From positions 2,666,001-2,730,000 of the forward strand of contig OX637353.1 of the NCBI GenBank assembly GCA_951799405.1: DNA of 64,000 bases. Reading direction: 5' to 3'. Position 1 is the first letter of the stretch. Each line of letters begins with the position of its first letter. The translations under genes and the position numbers were made by a program. This document shows positions 22,813-34,460 of this stretch, one piece after another. This DNA is from Agapetus fuscipes (lineage: Eukaryota > Arthropoda > Insecta > Trichoptera > Glossosomatidae). Below the pieces are notes generated by a model. That model saw nothing but the letters and a program-made list of their open reading frames with translations, did not search any database and had not been told where the DNA came from.

Positions 22813-24252
22813 CACGTTGTCGTATTTGCTGGAGTAATGTATATTGTATATGTAGGTCAGGAGGATGTAAAAAAAAAGTATTTTTTGTCGCTTGTCAAAC
22901 AAAATATGCCAGCAATCCTGAACAGATCTCACAGACCAGCGTGAAACACGTTCAATGAGATTGCTACTATTTTATAAAATGTTCTTTATTTGCAGTAAGG
23001 ACATATTACTATACTGTGTATTTATTTTTCTTCAAATTCATTTACGATTTGAGTTACAAAAACTGTTCATAAACCACAGCTTAAGACTGAATGACTCTCA
23101 GATAATTTTATATTCATTTCAAGGCGTTTAGGAGAACAGTTTTCTTATATGAGTTGTATAACATTATTGGCATTTTTTATTTGTGGGTTTTTGTATGACT
23201 CTGTACTCTTTAGCATGTTAAAGCGTGAACCTTAAAGCAACCTGCAATGTTAGTATATTTGCAACTTTAATAGCACCCACAGCGTGTGTTGATTTTCTTT
23301 TTTGTTTTTTTTTAAATAAAGACTGAATTTACTATGAATATTGCAACCTACTCCCTTCCCTTTCTCCTGACCTTTCTTTCCTTATCCCATCATGAGGAAG
23401 AGACTTTTATATTTTTTTTATTTTTATTTGTACATTTATTTATTTTTGGTTTCGGGTATTGCTTCTTTTTATTTTTCTTTCTTAGGTATTTATTTGGTAT
23501 GATTTGTAAGTTGAAATACACAATTGTAGAATACAATTGTACTAACATACTAATTACTGTAATACAATTGTAGTAATAGGTGCTATGAAATGTAAATGAA
23601 TATCTTATATAATGTACAAAATAACTTAATTTAATGCTGTTGTATTATTGTTGAAAATAAACCACAACAAAAATCTTGAATTATGGATATGAGGTATTTT
23701 TGATATCTGAAAATTGATATTTTTCCACCCCTCTATTTTATCTTAACGCAATTCACTAGAGATTGAATTATATATTATCTTTGTTATAAAATTGCCACAA
23801 ATCTTTTTCGCCATCCTTGTTCACAATCTTTGCGAGCATTTTTGTGATTTTCAAACAACAAAAAAAAGAATTTCATGCACAAATAAGTAGAGCATGAAAA
23901 TTGGGGCCAACTTAGTGGGGCATAAAATAGAAAGATATCTTAAACCTAAGAAAAACGTATTTGACACATAAGCATTAACTGAACACAATGCTGTGTTTTT
24001 TGTGCTTTGGAATGCATATCCAATAAAAAAAAGTGATGATTTATTTAAAGAACGCCAATCACTTCGATATCGAAAGTAAGCTCCATTTGCTTAGACCTGT
24101 TTTATTTTGGCACATTTTTTTGGTCAATCTGCATTTCATCAACTTGTTATAGTGAATATTTCATTAAACTAGTAATGATTGTCATGTCATATAATATATC
24201 TACAAAAATATTATATAAAGCTGAATAGAGTCCTACCTTCAGAATAAAGTTC
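22813..24252. other. AT-rich intergenic sequence, nothing recognised
   Basis: There are long T-rich tracts near 23290-23470. No gene or family repeat was seen. Confidence 0.5.
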
Positions 24253-24282
24253 TACCTTCTACTATTATCCTAGTAGAAGGTA
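24253..24282. repeat. Perfect 12-bp hairpin
   Basis: TACCTTCTACTA and its exact inverse are separated by 6 bases. A third partial copy, taccttc, lies just upstream at 24234-24240. It is isolated and its function is unknown. Confidence 0.5.
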
Positions 24283-24710
24283 ACACTGTCACAAAACGTA
24301 GATAAATTGACCTTCTTCTCTGTTTTATAACATCTATCTTTTTATTTTTAAAGACAAAAAATAAAGTAGGGTATATCTGCGCAAAATAAAGTGAAAAAAT
24401 GTTAAATAAAAGGCAATCTCTACACTTGCCCAATCTCTTAAAAATACTAGCACTGAGTAAACCTTGAATGCGAGGCAGGGTGGCTTTAGAGGTCTAAGCA
24501 TCAACAGACGATCACTTAACAGTCAACAATTTTGCGTGATAGTTTTCTGCGAGCTTCCACACGATCGTGCATGCAATATTTGTGCTTCTCACTTTTGTTG
24601 TAAGCCAAATGAATCAGCCAAGGCTGATAGTAACGCTCTGCTTTAAGTTTATACAATATATTTTGCAAACCAAATATTATGTGAGGAAAGTATACTTGAT
24701 AATTATATTC

Positions 24711-25046
24711 CTTTACTTATAGGTTGGTATAAGGCTGACCACCCAAACTGTAAAAAATGGTTCACTCTGTCAATGTCACCCTTATTTCAGGGAAGGTCGG
24801 CCAAAGTTGAAGGGCTTATGTTCATTTGAGGTTTTGATTTTATTTGTAAGTACACATGCAGCATTTGTACACGCGAGCTTACACGCTTACACATTGGCAT
24901 GCATTTAATATCTAAATCTAAATCTAAGCTGCAAAGATATGTATCATTTGAGATTCATATTAAATGCATTCCCACAAGCAGACATGCATAATTTGAATTT
25001 TTTAAAAGTATTTATATTTGTGTAACTTAGATAATAGATTATTGAG
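24711..25046 (+). repeat. SINE-A1 copy interrupted by an inverted SINE-A2 fragment
   Basis: The plus-strand copy runs from 'acttataggttggtataagg' to 'ggcatgcatttaatat' at about 24913 and resumes at about 24995 with 'gaattttttaaaag' and 'gtgtaacttagataatag'. Between, at about 24914-24994, is the tail half of a minus-strand copy beginning with (ctaaat)n and ending at 'cagacatgcataattt'. The host copy is subtype A1 and the guest A2. Confidence 0.8.
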
Positions 25047-26184
25047 ATTATTTATACATGACAAAATAACATTATTTTTATGTTTGTCACATTTTAAGAG
25101 CGCTCTCTATCACGGGTGAGATAATTTTTAAACGTGCGACTTAGGTGCTCCTTTCAAAAATGCCAACAGTTTCCGAAAAACACAATCCCCAAAATAAGTG
25201 ACTATTTAATGGCGTATATGACGGAGCGACGCCATTTAGAGCTTTGAAAACGATCAAACACACACATTCTAATGAATATAAAGTCATGTTAGATGCATTT
25301 TTCAACAGCGGTGTGATTTGAGAGAATTTAGATATTTTTTATTTTGACTTATACGAGGACATGGGAGAATGTCATCCAGAAGCGCTGGTGTGTAGGGCCC
25401 TAAGGATTGGCTTAGCTGCTGGAGACCTATGGGAGGATCAGCCCATGGGAGGAAAGGAGAGCTGCTCCGACCCTGAAGACCCATAAACGTTAATCAGGCT
25501 GCTGCGGGTGATAGCGTATAATTGGATTTAACGCAAATAGCTGCGCTTATTTGGGTACTCTTAAGTGTGCCGCTCCTAGTCCTGTATAAAGAGCAAGTTG
25601 GACTTTTTCATTAACATCTGTTAAAGCTAAAAAACATACAGTGCTTCAATTCTATGCAAAAATAAACTCAACGTTTTCGATTTTTCTTATGTTGAAAGTT
25701 TGAATATTATCTGATTATGCTAGTTTTATCTGAAGCACGGGTGGTATTTTTGCATAATATTTTCTTATTATTTCATCGATAAAAAAAGCAATGCGCAGCT
25801 GCATAGCGCTCTGCTTAGCTGGCGCACAAATGAGTAAATGAGAGTTTAGTCTACGACTGGCTGTGAATGGCACTGTTGGTTTTATTCGTCTTTTTTTTTC
25901 TACCCACACACACACAGTGCCGGGCTCCTCTCGTGTTTTTAACTATAACATTTATTTTAAGCGTTAGTTCCACTTGACACTAGCTGTATGGAGCCCGGGA
26001 TCTACCAACAGGGCCTGGACGCAGAACTGCTACCGAGAACAATTACACTGTAGCAACGAGTATTTCACCTTACGTGTTGTGTGTGTAAGATTAGAGTTAT
26101 TTAAAAAACAAACCGATTACATTTTTATAGTCTTATATGTACGTGTGTTCTCTTTATAAAGGATAAAATTATTTTCATATATTT
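25047..26184. other. Intergenic sequence, nothing recognised
   Basis: A GC-rich patch at 25360-25510 looks like part of an older repeat or coding relic, but every frame is broken and it was not identified. Confidence 0.4.
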
Positions 26185-26521
26185 GTATTTGTGTTTTGCC
26201 GGATCCTCCCAACATTGGCGATCACTTAGTCGAATATGTAGCTGCCCCACACCGTTCTGAACAACTCCTTCATACTTCAAATATCGGTCCACTCCTTTGT
26301 ATTTCTCAGCTAGGAATGCCTCTTACCAAGCCCTCGTCGTCTCTCAGTTTTCCTATCAATATAAGCTAAAGAAGGTGATATTTTTCTTACGTGGTATATG
26401 CATCAGCTGTGAAATATTCCGAACTTTGATGTTTGACAGCAGCTCTCTGTCAACTTTAGCTCTCCTCAAAACTTCTGCTACCATGTTTGTCCATGTAATT
26501 TTGAGTATTCAGCAATAGACA
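26185..26521 (-). pseudogene. LINE RT C-terminal fragment with frameshifts
   Basis: The minus strand reads EVLRRAKVDRELLSNIKVR, then a shifted region with GKLR..RGLGR and W(L)RNTKEWT, then MKELFRTVWGSYIFD and VIANVG. The order (vl.R......ll..ik.R....GHi.R, GkieGrRg.GR...sWl.nlr.W, LfR.a......l..ianlr) is that of the C-terminal region of Jockey/RTE-like LINE proteins. At least two shifts and several stops break it. It differs from LINE-R in sequence. Confidence 0.6.
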
Positions 26522-27343
26522 CACATTTAAAATGTTTCCAGTCCGTAAATTGAGTTGATCTTTGAATTCCAAGCCACATCTCTGAAGTAATTCAAACCGA
26601 TTTTTAAATTAAATTCTCTTTTAGTTCGTGACAAATGTTATAGTAAATCTTGTTTTATCAAAGGTGAATTAATCAAAATAATACATCCAGAAAACAAGTC
26701 TCTTGGACAGTTTTGTGTGGTTTCGTGTTGCAGTGAACAACTTTACATTGGTTCACTCGTAGAGCATTTTCCTCTTATCTAAGTTCTTTACCAGCTGATA
26801 TGGGGCTCAGCCCAGAGAGCGGCGTGGGTGGAACAGAATGGAGATAAAAATTGCTCGCAGTGTGTGCTGCGCCAACTGAGTGTTCAACTTTAAACTAACT
26901 TACTTTTACTGCCCCCACACAAAATGCGCTGAAACTTGAAAATATCTGCAGCTTCTCAAAAAGACAAAACACTATACTTGAAGAACAGTTTCACAAACAA
27001 TAATAACTACGTCAATGCTAATACTAGAGGAATAATGCAGTGTTTTTTTTTTTTTAATAAATGAATAATTCTGTCTCCATCAATTGAGAAATCAAATGTT
27101 AAATATGTTAAAGGTTACAATTGAATTTATGACGTGAACAAAGTATATTTTAATTTAAGAGACAATACTTTGTTTTATGTAAATAGAATAAGTCAGTCGT
27201 TTTTTTATTACTTTGATTGTATTTGCAACAGTTTTAAAAATATAATGTTTGCATTGTATTAATAAGAACACTTGACGATGTAAACGGTATGTTTGTGCAG
27301 CAGCAGAACAGCAACACTGCGATCAGTAGCATCATGTCGCAGT
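26522..27343. other. AT-rich intergenic sequence, nothing recognised
   Basis: There are chance frames only. Confidence 0.5.
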
Positions 27344-27585
27344 AGGATAGAGTTTCCAAGAAGGGAAAAGAAGACCGTTTTTGGAGATCGAGCCTTCAAG
27401 GTGGCTGCTCCAACGATATGGAATGGCCTCCCAGATGACCTACGCTAAATGGATCTGGAGAGCACTTTTAGAAAGGGGTTGAAGACCCACCTGTTCGCGC
27501 GCTCATATGAACAAGCGCCTTTGGGATAATTATCATCAAGAGTCATGAAAAGGCGCTATAAAACCTTGTATTATTATTATTATTG
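27344..27585 (+). pseudogene. LINE-L 3' end with (ATT)n tail
   Basis: The frame 27344-27529 reads VFGDRAFKVAAPTIWNGLPD, then an in-frame TAA, then MDLESTFRKGLKTHLF and a stop. This is the canonical C-terminus of CR1/L2-type LINEs. A 3' UTR of about 45 bp follows, with 'aggcgctataaa', and the copy ends in (att)n at about 27567-27585, the microsatellite tail typical of this class. The same 'gcgctata' 3' UTR word ends the copies at 42040-42060 and 44412-44420. It is 5'-truncated and dead because of the stop codon. Confidence 0.85.
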
Positions 27586-27589
27586 TGAA

Positions 27590-28150
27590 ACCGATTGTGA
27601 CTTTAATTAACTACAAGTTATTAAAATTTAGTGTTTTATTTCTTCCTATTAAAATGGTAATATCTAGATACCTGGATAGGAAAAATGAAGGGCGGTGCTT
27701 CTAGAGTGGAGATCAAGTAAACATAAAAGTATCATAGCCCAAAATAAATTGGTTAAGGATGTTGTATACTATTATTTCATTAAAAAAGAAACAGATGACT
27801 ATTTAATGGGGGAGAAATGAAGAGGTCGAGTGCCAGCAGTATTGCTACAATCAGGCGCTTGCATAGGGGTATAGGCAAACACATTTCAGAATACATATTT
27901 TCTCCTATTCCTTAAAAATAACTCATTTGAAATTGACCGAAGTGCTAATGATAGCTCCAATCGAATTAAAATGTAAAATTTTTAATCAGAATATCAAGCT
28001 TAAATGGTTTTTTATACGATATATTGCCTACCTATTAGGCGCATGTGTCTGTATGGGATGCATGCCCCTGGCTACAATAGACGCTAATCCTGCTCTACAG
28101 CTCCATCAAAATATTGGCCAATCGTAATTTTAATTTTTAGGTCATGTACG
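27590..28150. other. Intergenic sequence, nothing recognised
   Basis: A 66-codon frame at 27927-28127 has no recognisable features. Confidence 0.45.
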
Positions 28151-28306
28151 CTGAGTCTTTATAACATTGCGTAAATTTCACCTCAATCGGAATAAATTAA
28201 AAATGTGTTGAAAATACGATTGCACTCCTAAGGTTTGATTTACTTTCCATACATTTTTTTCGATTTACGCACTTGAGGTGAGTGTACGTAATATTTATAC
28301 TAGGAG
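28151..28306. mobile_element. MITE-D copy (about 156 bp)
   Basis: The arms 'aacattgcgtaaatttcacc' and 'ggtgagtgtacgtaatattt' face each other. The inner words 'cctcaatcgg' and 'cgatttacgcacttgagg' match the other copies. Confidence 0.6.
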
Positions 28307-30884
28307 AAAATGTATTTTCAATTAAAAAACATAAAAAATGTTTTATAGTTAGTGTAGGGACTAAAGTACGACGCTTTAATTTAAGTAAGAAAAATAGTGT
28401 GCTGAACTAGGAAAACTTGTGTCTCAGGCGGAAAAATACGTACTACGGGGCATTCTATCTCTCTGTGCTTGCATCACACGACAAACAATTATTCATAAAG
28501 AATGTTTTTTTGAAAAACACGAACTCTGAACAAGGTGACGAACGACGTGGGATTGTTCTGGAATTTTCCATTGAATTATAAACCGTGCTGTGTGCGGCAG
28601 AACAACACACCGCGTGTACCTACTCTCCTCATGCTCCTGAAAACAAGAAACATGCGATGAAGTATGAATGAGAAGAGAACAATGTTTTCAGTTTTTTTTC
28701 TCTCATAAATATGTTTTTCATTTTTTATTTTGTATTTCTGGCCAGAAATAAATATTGATAAATACTTCATTTGAAAGTAAAGTAGAATGAAAATGTACAA
28801 ACGCAGAATATTAAATTGAAGGTATAAAATAAGAAAAACATTATTTCCTTAATGCGCAGTTTTAAGGAAAATATTTTAAAACTATGAAAGGATGTACCTA
28901 TGTTTTTTGGCGAAAAAAAATTCTTATCCTACAAGATTTGTTTTTCACAGAAATAAAAGAGAAATTCGGAGAAATGTTTAGAAAAAGAAAAAAAATACGC
29001 TTTAAGAAATCATATATTTCAAGTCACTTTTATCTCAATTTGTAGTATAGTGAATTTAAAAATAAAAGTGACGAAATTTAAAGGGAAAGCCATGTAGATA
29101 CATAATTGAAAGAGGTACGTAAAGAAAGGAAGAGGCTTAAGGAGGTTTTCAGAGGTTCTGAACATCCCTAGTGGAATATTAAATAAGTTAAAAATAGAGT
29201 GCCTTTAATTTAACACAGATTTATTTTCTGCTATCCATAGAATAACTTAATTGTTTCAGGTAGGCTTTCAGAAAATGCTCGTACTAGAGATGAACGTAAA
29301 CTTTTTGAATTTGTCGCCGTGAATAAATTAAGTTTAAGTACCAATACGCTTTATGCTTTATGGCATCCAATCAAGACAAATCTGTCCCGCACGGGTCCTC
29401 CAGCGTAAATGGCTGCATGGAAGGAGTGTTGCCGTACCGAGCTGAGTACAGAAAGTTGTTTGTGTTGATGGCTCTACTTTCCCTTTTAAAACGACCGAGT
29501 ATGTTTAGTGATTCACATTTTTTTGCAAATTTTGCCTCATCTAAAATGCGAAACCATCGATCCTAGGTTTACAAAAAATGAAGTTCTTCCGCCATGCTGT
29601 ATAAAAGCATGAGTGAAGTTTTTTGATCTTTATGAGCACAGAGCACAGCATTTGTAAAAAAATCTGAACCATCAATAAATATGGGTTATAAAAAATATCC
29701 TGGCTTAATTTCAAATATTTATGTTGTTTGTATGCTTTGCTTCAAAGACAAATCCTCCAAACATTTCATCAAAAGATACACCTATCAAGTGAAGGACATC
29801 CCGAGTATTTCCATAAAAGTAGCTAAAAAGCGGCTCAGCGCATAAACAAATTTTACGACATCATTCTAAATCTAAATATAGCCTAGAAGGGGGGTCACGA
29901 GCTTAGGTAATGAGGTAAATGACCATAAAGAGAGAATTTAAGATGGTATTCACGAACGATCTTATAAGACTTTACTGTGCCGTGCGTGGCTTTTGAGTAT
30001 GCCATCGATCTTGTATTGAAAATAATCAACCATTAGCTCAGTATCCACCTGTGACATTTAAATTTCTCATAGTATTGTGTATGGATACAGGTTTTAAGGT
30101 AATCTGTATGAACGTTGGAAATCAGGAGTATATCAAGAAAAACTTCAAGAGTTGTACAGAAGTGGAAGGCGTTATACAGGAAACGTGATATGATAGAGAG
30201 AAATTGAGGGGTTTGACCAGATTAGAAAAATTGTGAAAAAATCAAATTAAAAAAAAAGAAATTTATTGAAAAACCAATTGGATATGAATGAATTTAAAAA
30301 ATGGAAGGAAATGAAGGTAAGTATGCAGAGGCTTTGGCTTATCTTACCTGAATGGCAACAGAGTTACAGTCACAGTGTTAGTTCTTGATGTACTCTGAAT
30401 AACACTGTCAATATTAAGCTATGTAGGTACTTGGGATGCACCCTACGGCTTGTGTGCCTAGAGGTGCTATATCTTTTTGTCAACCTAGGATTAATTATGA
30501 GAGATCGGGCGTAGCACCAAAATTGCGTTGCTGCGCCCAACGCCAGGAGCGTCTTGCTAACAGTTAATTAAAATTTTCACCCCTTGACATAACCCGGACG
30601 AGAGAGAAGGGGACCCAGGGCAGGTAAAGGTGCAGGGAAATCATATTACCTTACACTTTTATTTAACAGTTTTTGTCAATCCTTTGATGAATATAAATGA
30701 TATGTCTATTACCTTCACTTACAGACTTAGCCATCGTGGATACCTACTCTATTATTCATAGAGTTTTTGGTTTTATACCGACCAATGTAATTTAAATGAG
30801 TACTTATAAGATATATGTGTTTTATATTTATCAATAAAAAGTTGATTTTTTTATGAGTTTCACTAAATTATATTAAGTAAAAGT
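28307..30884. other. AT-rich intergenic sequence with two LINE-R scraps
   Basis: Short plus-strand LINE-R end-like matches occur at about 29105-29175 ('catccctagtggaat') and, less surely, 30295-30370 ('gaaatgaaggtaagtatgca'). Nothing else is supported. Confidence 0.4.
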
Positions 30885-31105
30885 CAAGGGTAAGTGTAGA
30901 AGGAGAAGACCGTGGTAAAAATGGATTGACCAAAATAATAAGGCAGATAGCAAATAACTGGAACCAGCAGAGTGAGAAAAAGAAAAGAGAAGAGCATGAA
31001 GAGTGTAATGACTGCCGAGGGGATTACAGAAGGGTTTCAGGAGAGAATAAAGTGAAGAAACATCTTCGGAAGAAGGTACCTACTGGACATTCCTATTAAA
31101 ATGGC
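30885..31105 (+). mobile_element. LINE-R C-terminal fragment
   Basis: Read with shifts, the plus strand gives GKCRRRRPW-KWIDQ-NKAD, corresponding to GKRGRGRPRKQWIDQINEIA in the 9653-10425 copy. This is followed by a segment matching 'KKRACMKRVM...' and by 'attcctattaaaatggcggct', which resembles the LINE-R terminal word region. Several stops are present. Confidence 0.6.
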
Positions 31106-32375
31106 GGCTGGATAAATATACGAAGGTAAATTTGTAATATCTAGTTGTACGTACTTAAATTCTCTAAAGTAACCAATATAAAAATATCAGTCAGCTCAAC
31201 AACCTAGCCGTGTGACGTCACAATTCTTTTGTTTGTGGAATTGATGCGCACTGCATCTGTGACTCGAAAATTTAATGAAAGGTTGCCAGGTTTAAAAACT
31301 TCTGCGCGCGGTCCAGCGAGACTTGGCGATGAAAAAATGAACGAGTTGGAAGTAATTTGAATTTTCTCATCAAACTTTTTTGTCCGCCGGATGGCCCCGC
31401 GCCCACTGTAGGCGCCCACTACAGGCGCCCGGTAGTTGCTGGGAAAACAAAATATTCAAAAAGCGGGAATTTATCGGAGAGTGCATTTTTTCAAGGCAGG
31501 TGACAGTTTTGAAAAATCAATATATTTAAAATTGAACATTGCTATGCTTTTTCTGTTTTAGAGAAACGCGATGTAGGCATTGTAATATAGTTGATGAAAA
31601 TTGCCATGATTTTATTTTATGGCACTGCCGTCCTAAGCAACCGATTACAAAAAAATGTTTGCCTTTCCCTAGCACGTTACAATATTTTCTATATCAATTC
31701 ACGTGCAGACTTCATTAATTTTTAGTCCTATAAAACCAAAACTCTTTTAGAATTCCTGTGCTCACCTGACGCTTAGAAGTGTTCATATCCCTGTCATTGT
31801 AACATCTATCGTAATTAAATACGTGTGACTCTCTAGCGGAATACGTGGTTGGCAACAGGTGACAGAGTTCCGCAGTGGATGAAAATGCACATTTGGAATA
31901 GTTCCTGTGACAATGTGCATTATTATAATAAATGCAACAGGAGCAGAGAACATCTCGCCCTGGCAACAATATGCCTCGCCCACTTCATACACTAATGGCG
32001 CCAAACTGACTCAAAATAAAGGCGACTCGTACATCGACAACGAGAGTGACAAAAAATTCAGAAGATAAATAGCATCCTCTTCTTTTTACATAAAACAAAC
32101 CTTTAAAAAAGGCAAAAACTCATAAACGAATGAATAAAAATGTGGCGGGGATTTTTTTTTCTAACATTTTGTTCATTACTTTGATGGGTATCTTTAGCGG
32201 CGCTCTGATCTTTCTGACAAAATGAACGATCGAATAATCTAGAACCTTAATCATATAAACAACTATCTATGAAGATACAAGTATTAATTAAATTTTCATC
32301 CATCAATTGTATTGTTACAAAATGTGTGATTTTGTGTGTGTATTTTAACTTGTGTGAGTGTGTCTGTATCTCTAG
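31106..32375. other. Intergenic sequence, nothing recognised
   Basis: A GC-richer patch at 31205-31440 contains a local direct duplication of 'aggcgcccacta'/'aggcgcccggta'. No gene is supported. Confidence 0.45.
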
Positions 32376-32476
32376 ATGTAGGTACTTGTGTTGAATGAGC
32401 TCGAACTTTTGCTCAAATATTTTAAGTAGAATATTCTGGCGTGGTCTTGCGTGTGCTAGAACAACTCTTATACACC

Positions 32477-32485
32477 TATAAATAG
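32477..32485 (+). promoter_or_regulatory. Strong TATA box, possibly of an LTR or orphan promoter
   Basis: TATAAATAG is followed about 30 bp later by a possible start region and about 100 bp later by two AATAAA signals (near 32587 and 32600). The spacing resembles the U3-R-U5 layout of a short LTR spanning roughly 32376-32646, but no matching termini, duplication or second copy was found. Confidence 0.3.
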
Positions 32486-33119
32486 AGACCGAGATGCTTT
32501 GCAAGGAGATTTGTAGCGGAGCTGTCGAGCAATACAGTACAAAAGTTAACTCTGTGAACGAATCAAATATGAAAGGTATCTTAAAATAAATTGTGTGAAA
32601 TAAATCAAACGAAGCTTTTATTAAAGTGAACCCTTAAATCATAACAAGATATATAAATCTGAAGATGCTCCATACTATTGATGATGAAACATCATAAAGA
32701 CAAATCTTCGACTTAGATCAAAAAGCTCAAAATCGGCGCGGTGGCAAAAGCCTCACTAGGTACCATTTTAATAAACGAAATATTAACATTTTCTGTACTT
32801 TCCTAAACACCGCTTGAATTTTATATTGAATTCAAATATATTCACTTCTTGTTGTAGACCACTAATGTGTTATAGAATGGAAGTTGTCCTCTTAAGAAGT
32901 AAAGCACCAACTATCTATCCACCTTTTTACAATATCACAAATACTGAAGCCATTATCAACTAATATCTACTCTTCATAATAAATCTCCAAGGAATGTAGA
33001 TTTTTTGAAATGTGCATTTATTAGAGTTGAGGTTATGTTGCTTCCGATGTGTGAATGTGAGACTGCAGAGGGTGTCACTGTCACACACGCAATTATGGGA
33101 CTCTACTGTGATACCTTTG

Positions 33120-33284
33120 TCAGTACAAAACATAGCGTCAATCGCACCTCGGTTGCGTGAATTTAAAATGTATGCAATACACAACAACACTTCTATAGAG
33201 TGATATGGTTTTCATAGATTTTTTCGATTTACGCAATCAAGGGGAGATTTGCGCAATGTTTTGTACTCGGAGTACAGGAGACAA
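33120..33284. mobile_element. MITE-D copy (about 165 bp)
   Basis: The left arm 'cagtacaaaacatagcg' and the inverted right arm 'gcgcaatgttttgtactcgg' are the clearest arms in the family, with inner words 'cggttgcgtgaattt' and 'cgatttacgcaatcaagggg'. Confidence 0.65.
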
Positions 33285-33774
33285 TTCCGCAAACTATGAA
33301 GTGAATCGTTTCTCAAGAGTATATATTATGTATATATATGTAAGTAAAGCATGGACCTTTGTATTTACAAAGTTCATATCAAGCAGAGGCGTGCATTCCA
33401 TAAAAGCGAAAAGGCAACAAAGAGTAAACATTACAAAACAAAATTGATGGAATGCGTTTGAAGTTGAATACTTTCTTTACTCCAATTTATTTAAATTTGT
33501 TTATTCTTAACATTGTTTTATTTTGTGCACTACATGCACTTGGTATAAAGGAAGATATCACTGAAAAAATCAAACAAACAAAGGGTAGAGTATTGAAAAT
33601 AAAAGTATAAAATAATCGTTTCATAGCATTTATATTTTTAATTGCGTAGACAAAGTTATAGCTTTAATATATATTTTTAATATTTATGTACAAAAAACCA
33701 TAACCTTAAAACTAATTGAAAAAAAACATTAAACGCCCTTTTATTTATTTTGCAATTTATTGGCCTTTATTCAG

Positions 33775-34085
33775 TCAGATCGGTTGGTGGAATGCTTACT
33801 CTCCATGCTGAAGCTCTAGGGTTCGGTCCCCACCAAAGGTATAAGAAATGATTTCCTGCTGCGGTGTTTGTTTCAAGTCCAAAATCGAAATACCAGCAAG
33901 ATTTACTCAGCCTTCACTAGAGTGAGAACGAGCTCCCTAGGAAGTAAAAATATCCCTTATGAAGTGGTTGTCGTAAGGTGCTTGACAGTGAAAAAGTAGG
34001 TTCCAGACGCCACATGCTGAAATTCTTACGATACATATAAGAATTTGCACTAGATGTGCAGCTAAGTTGCGTTTGCCCCTTTAAA
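33775..34085 (+). repeat. tRNA-derived SINE-B, plus copy of a tail-to-tail pair
   Basis: The head resembles a tRNA: 'ggttggtggaatgc' in the D-arm position and 'gggttcggtcccc' as B box. The body carries 'tttactcagcctt', 'gtggttgtcgtaagg', and a 3' end 'gcagctaagttgcgtt'. The first bases of the A box are decayed. It abuts the inverted copy 34086-34382. Confidence 0.75.
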
Positions 34086-34382
34086 AAAACGTGACTAAGC
34101 TACACATGTCGTGTAACTTCTTGCCGCGTTATCCTCGAAGAGTTTTGAATGTGGCGAGTGGAAACTTTTTATTTTTACGGGTAAGGGAGCTGGCCTTACG
34201 CCAATCACTTCAGTTAAAGTGGAGATTTCCCAGCTCTCGAGGGTGCTGGTAATCATTTGTGTGAAAGCTGAGTAAGCCTCGCCGGTATTTTATTTCCGGG
34301 TTTGAAATCACTTCTGACACCTCGGTGGGACTCGAACCCGAGCTTTCGGCATGGAATCCACTCCACCAACTGAGCTATCAAA
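34086..34382 (-). repeat. tRNA-derived SINE-B, minus copy of a tail-to-tail pair
   Basis: On the minus strand, 'gatagctcagttggtggag' (A box) and 'gggttcgagtccc' (B box) form a clear tRNA-like head, followed by the same body words as 43027-43292. Its 3' end meets the 3' end of the plus copy at about 34085, leaving a short inverted pair gatgtgcagctaag / cttagctgtgcac-like at the joint. Confidence 0.8.
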
Positions 34383-34460
34383 TTTTATTTATTGTTATTT
34401 TGATTGCCCTCTGTTCATTGTCCGCTCCTATTTGAACTAGGGGTGCAGTTGTAGACATAA

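Noticed and set aside
25360..25510. GC-rich patch as a gene fragment
   Set aside because: All six frames are broken within 50 codons and no family pattern was recognised.
29360..29566. 68-codon plus-strand frame starting MASNQDKSVPHG
   Set aside because: Reasonable composition at first, but no domain, no splice context and no neighbour; not strong enough to list as a gene.
32570..32760. Second Penelope or hammerhead motif ('ctgaagatgctcc' then 'gatgaaacatc')
   Set aside because: The bases between do not form a convincing stem, and no copy elsewhere was seen.
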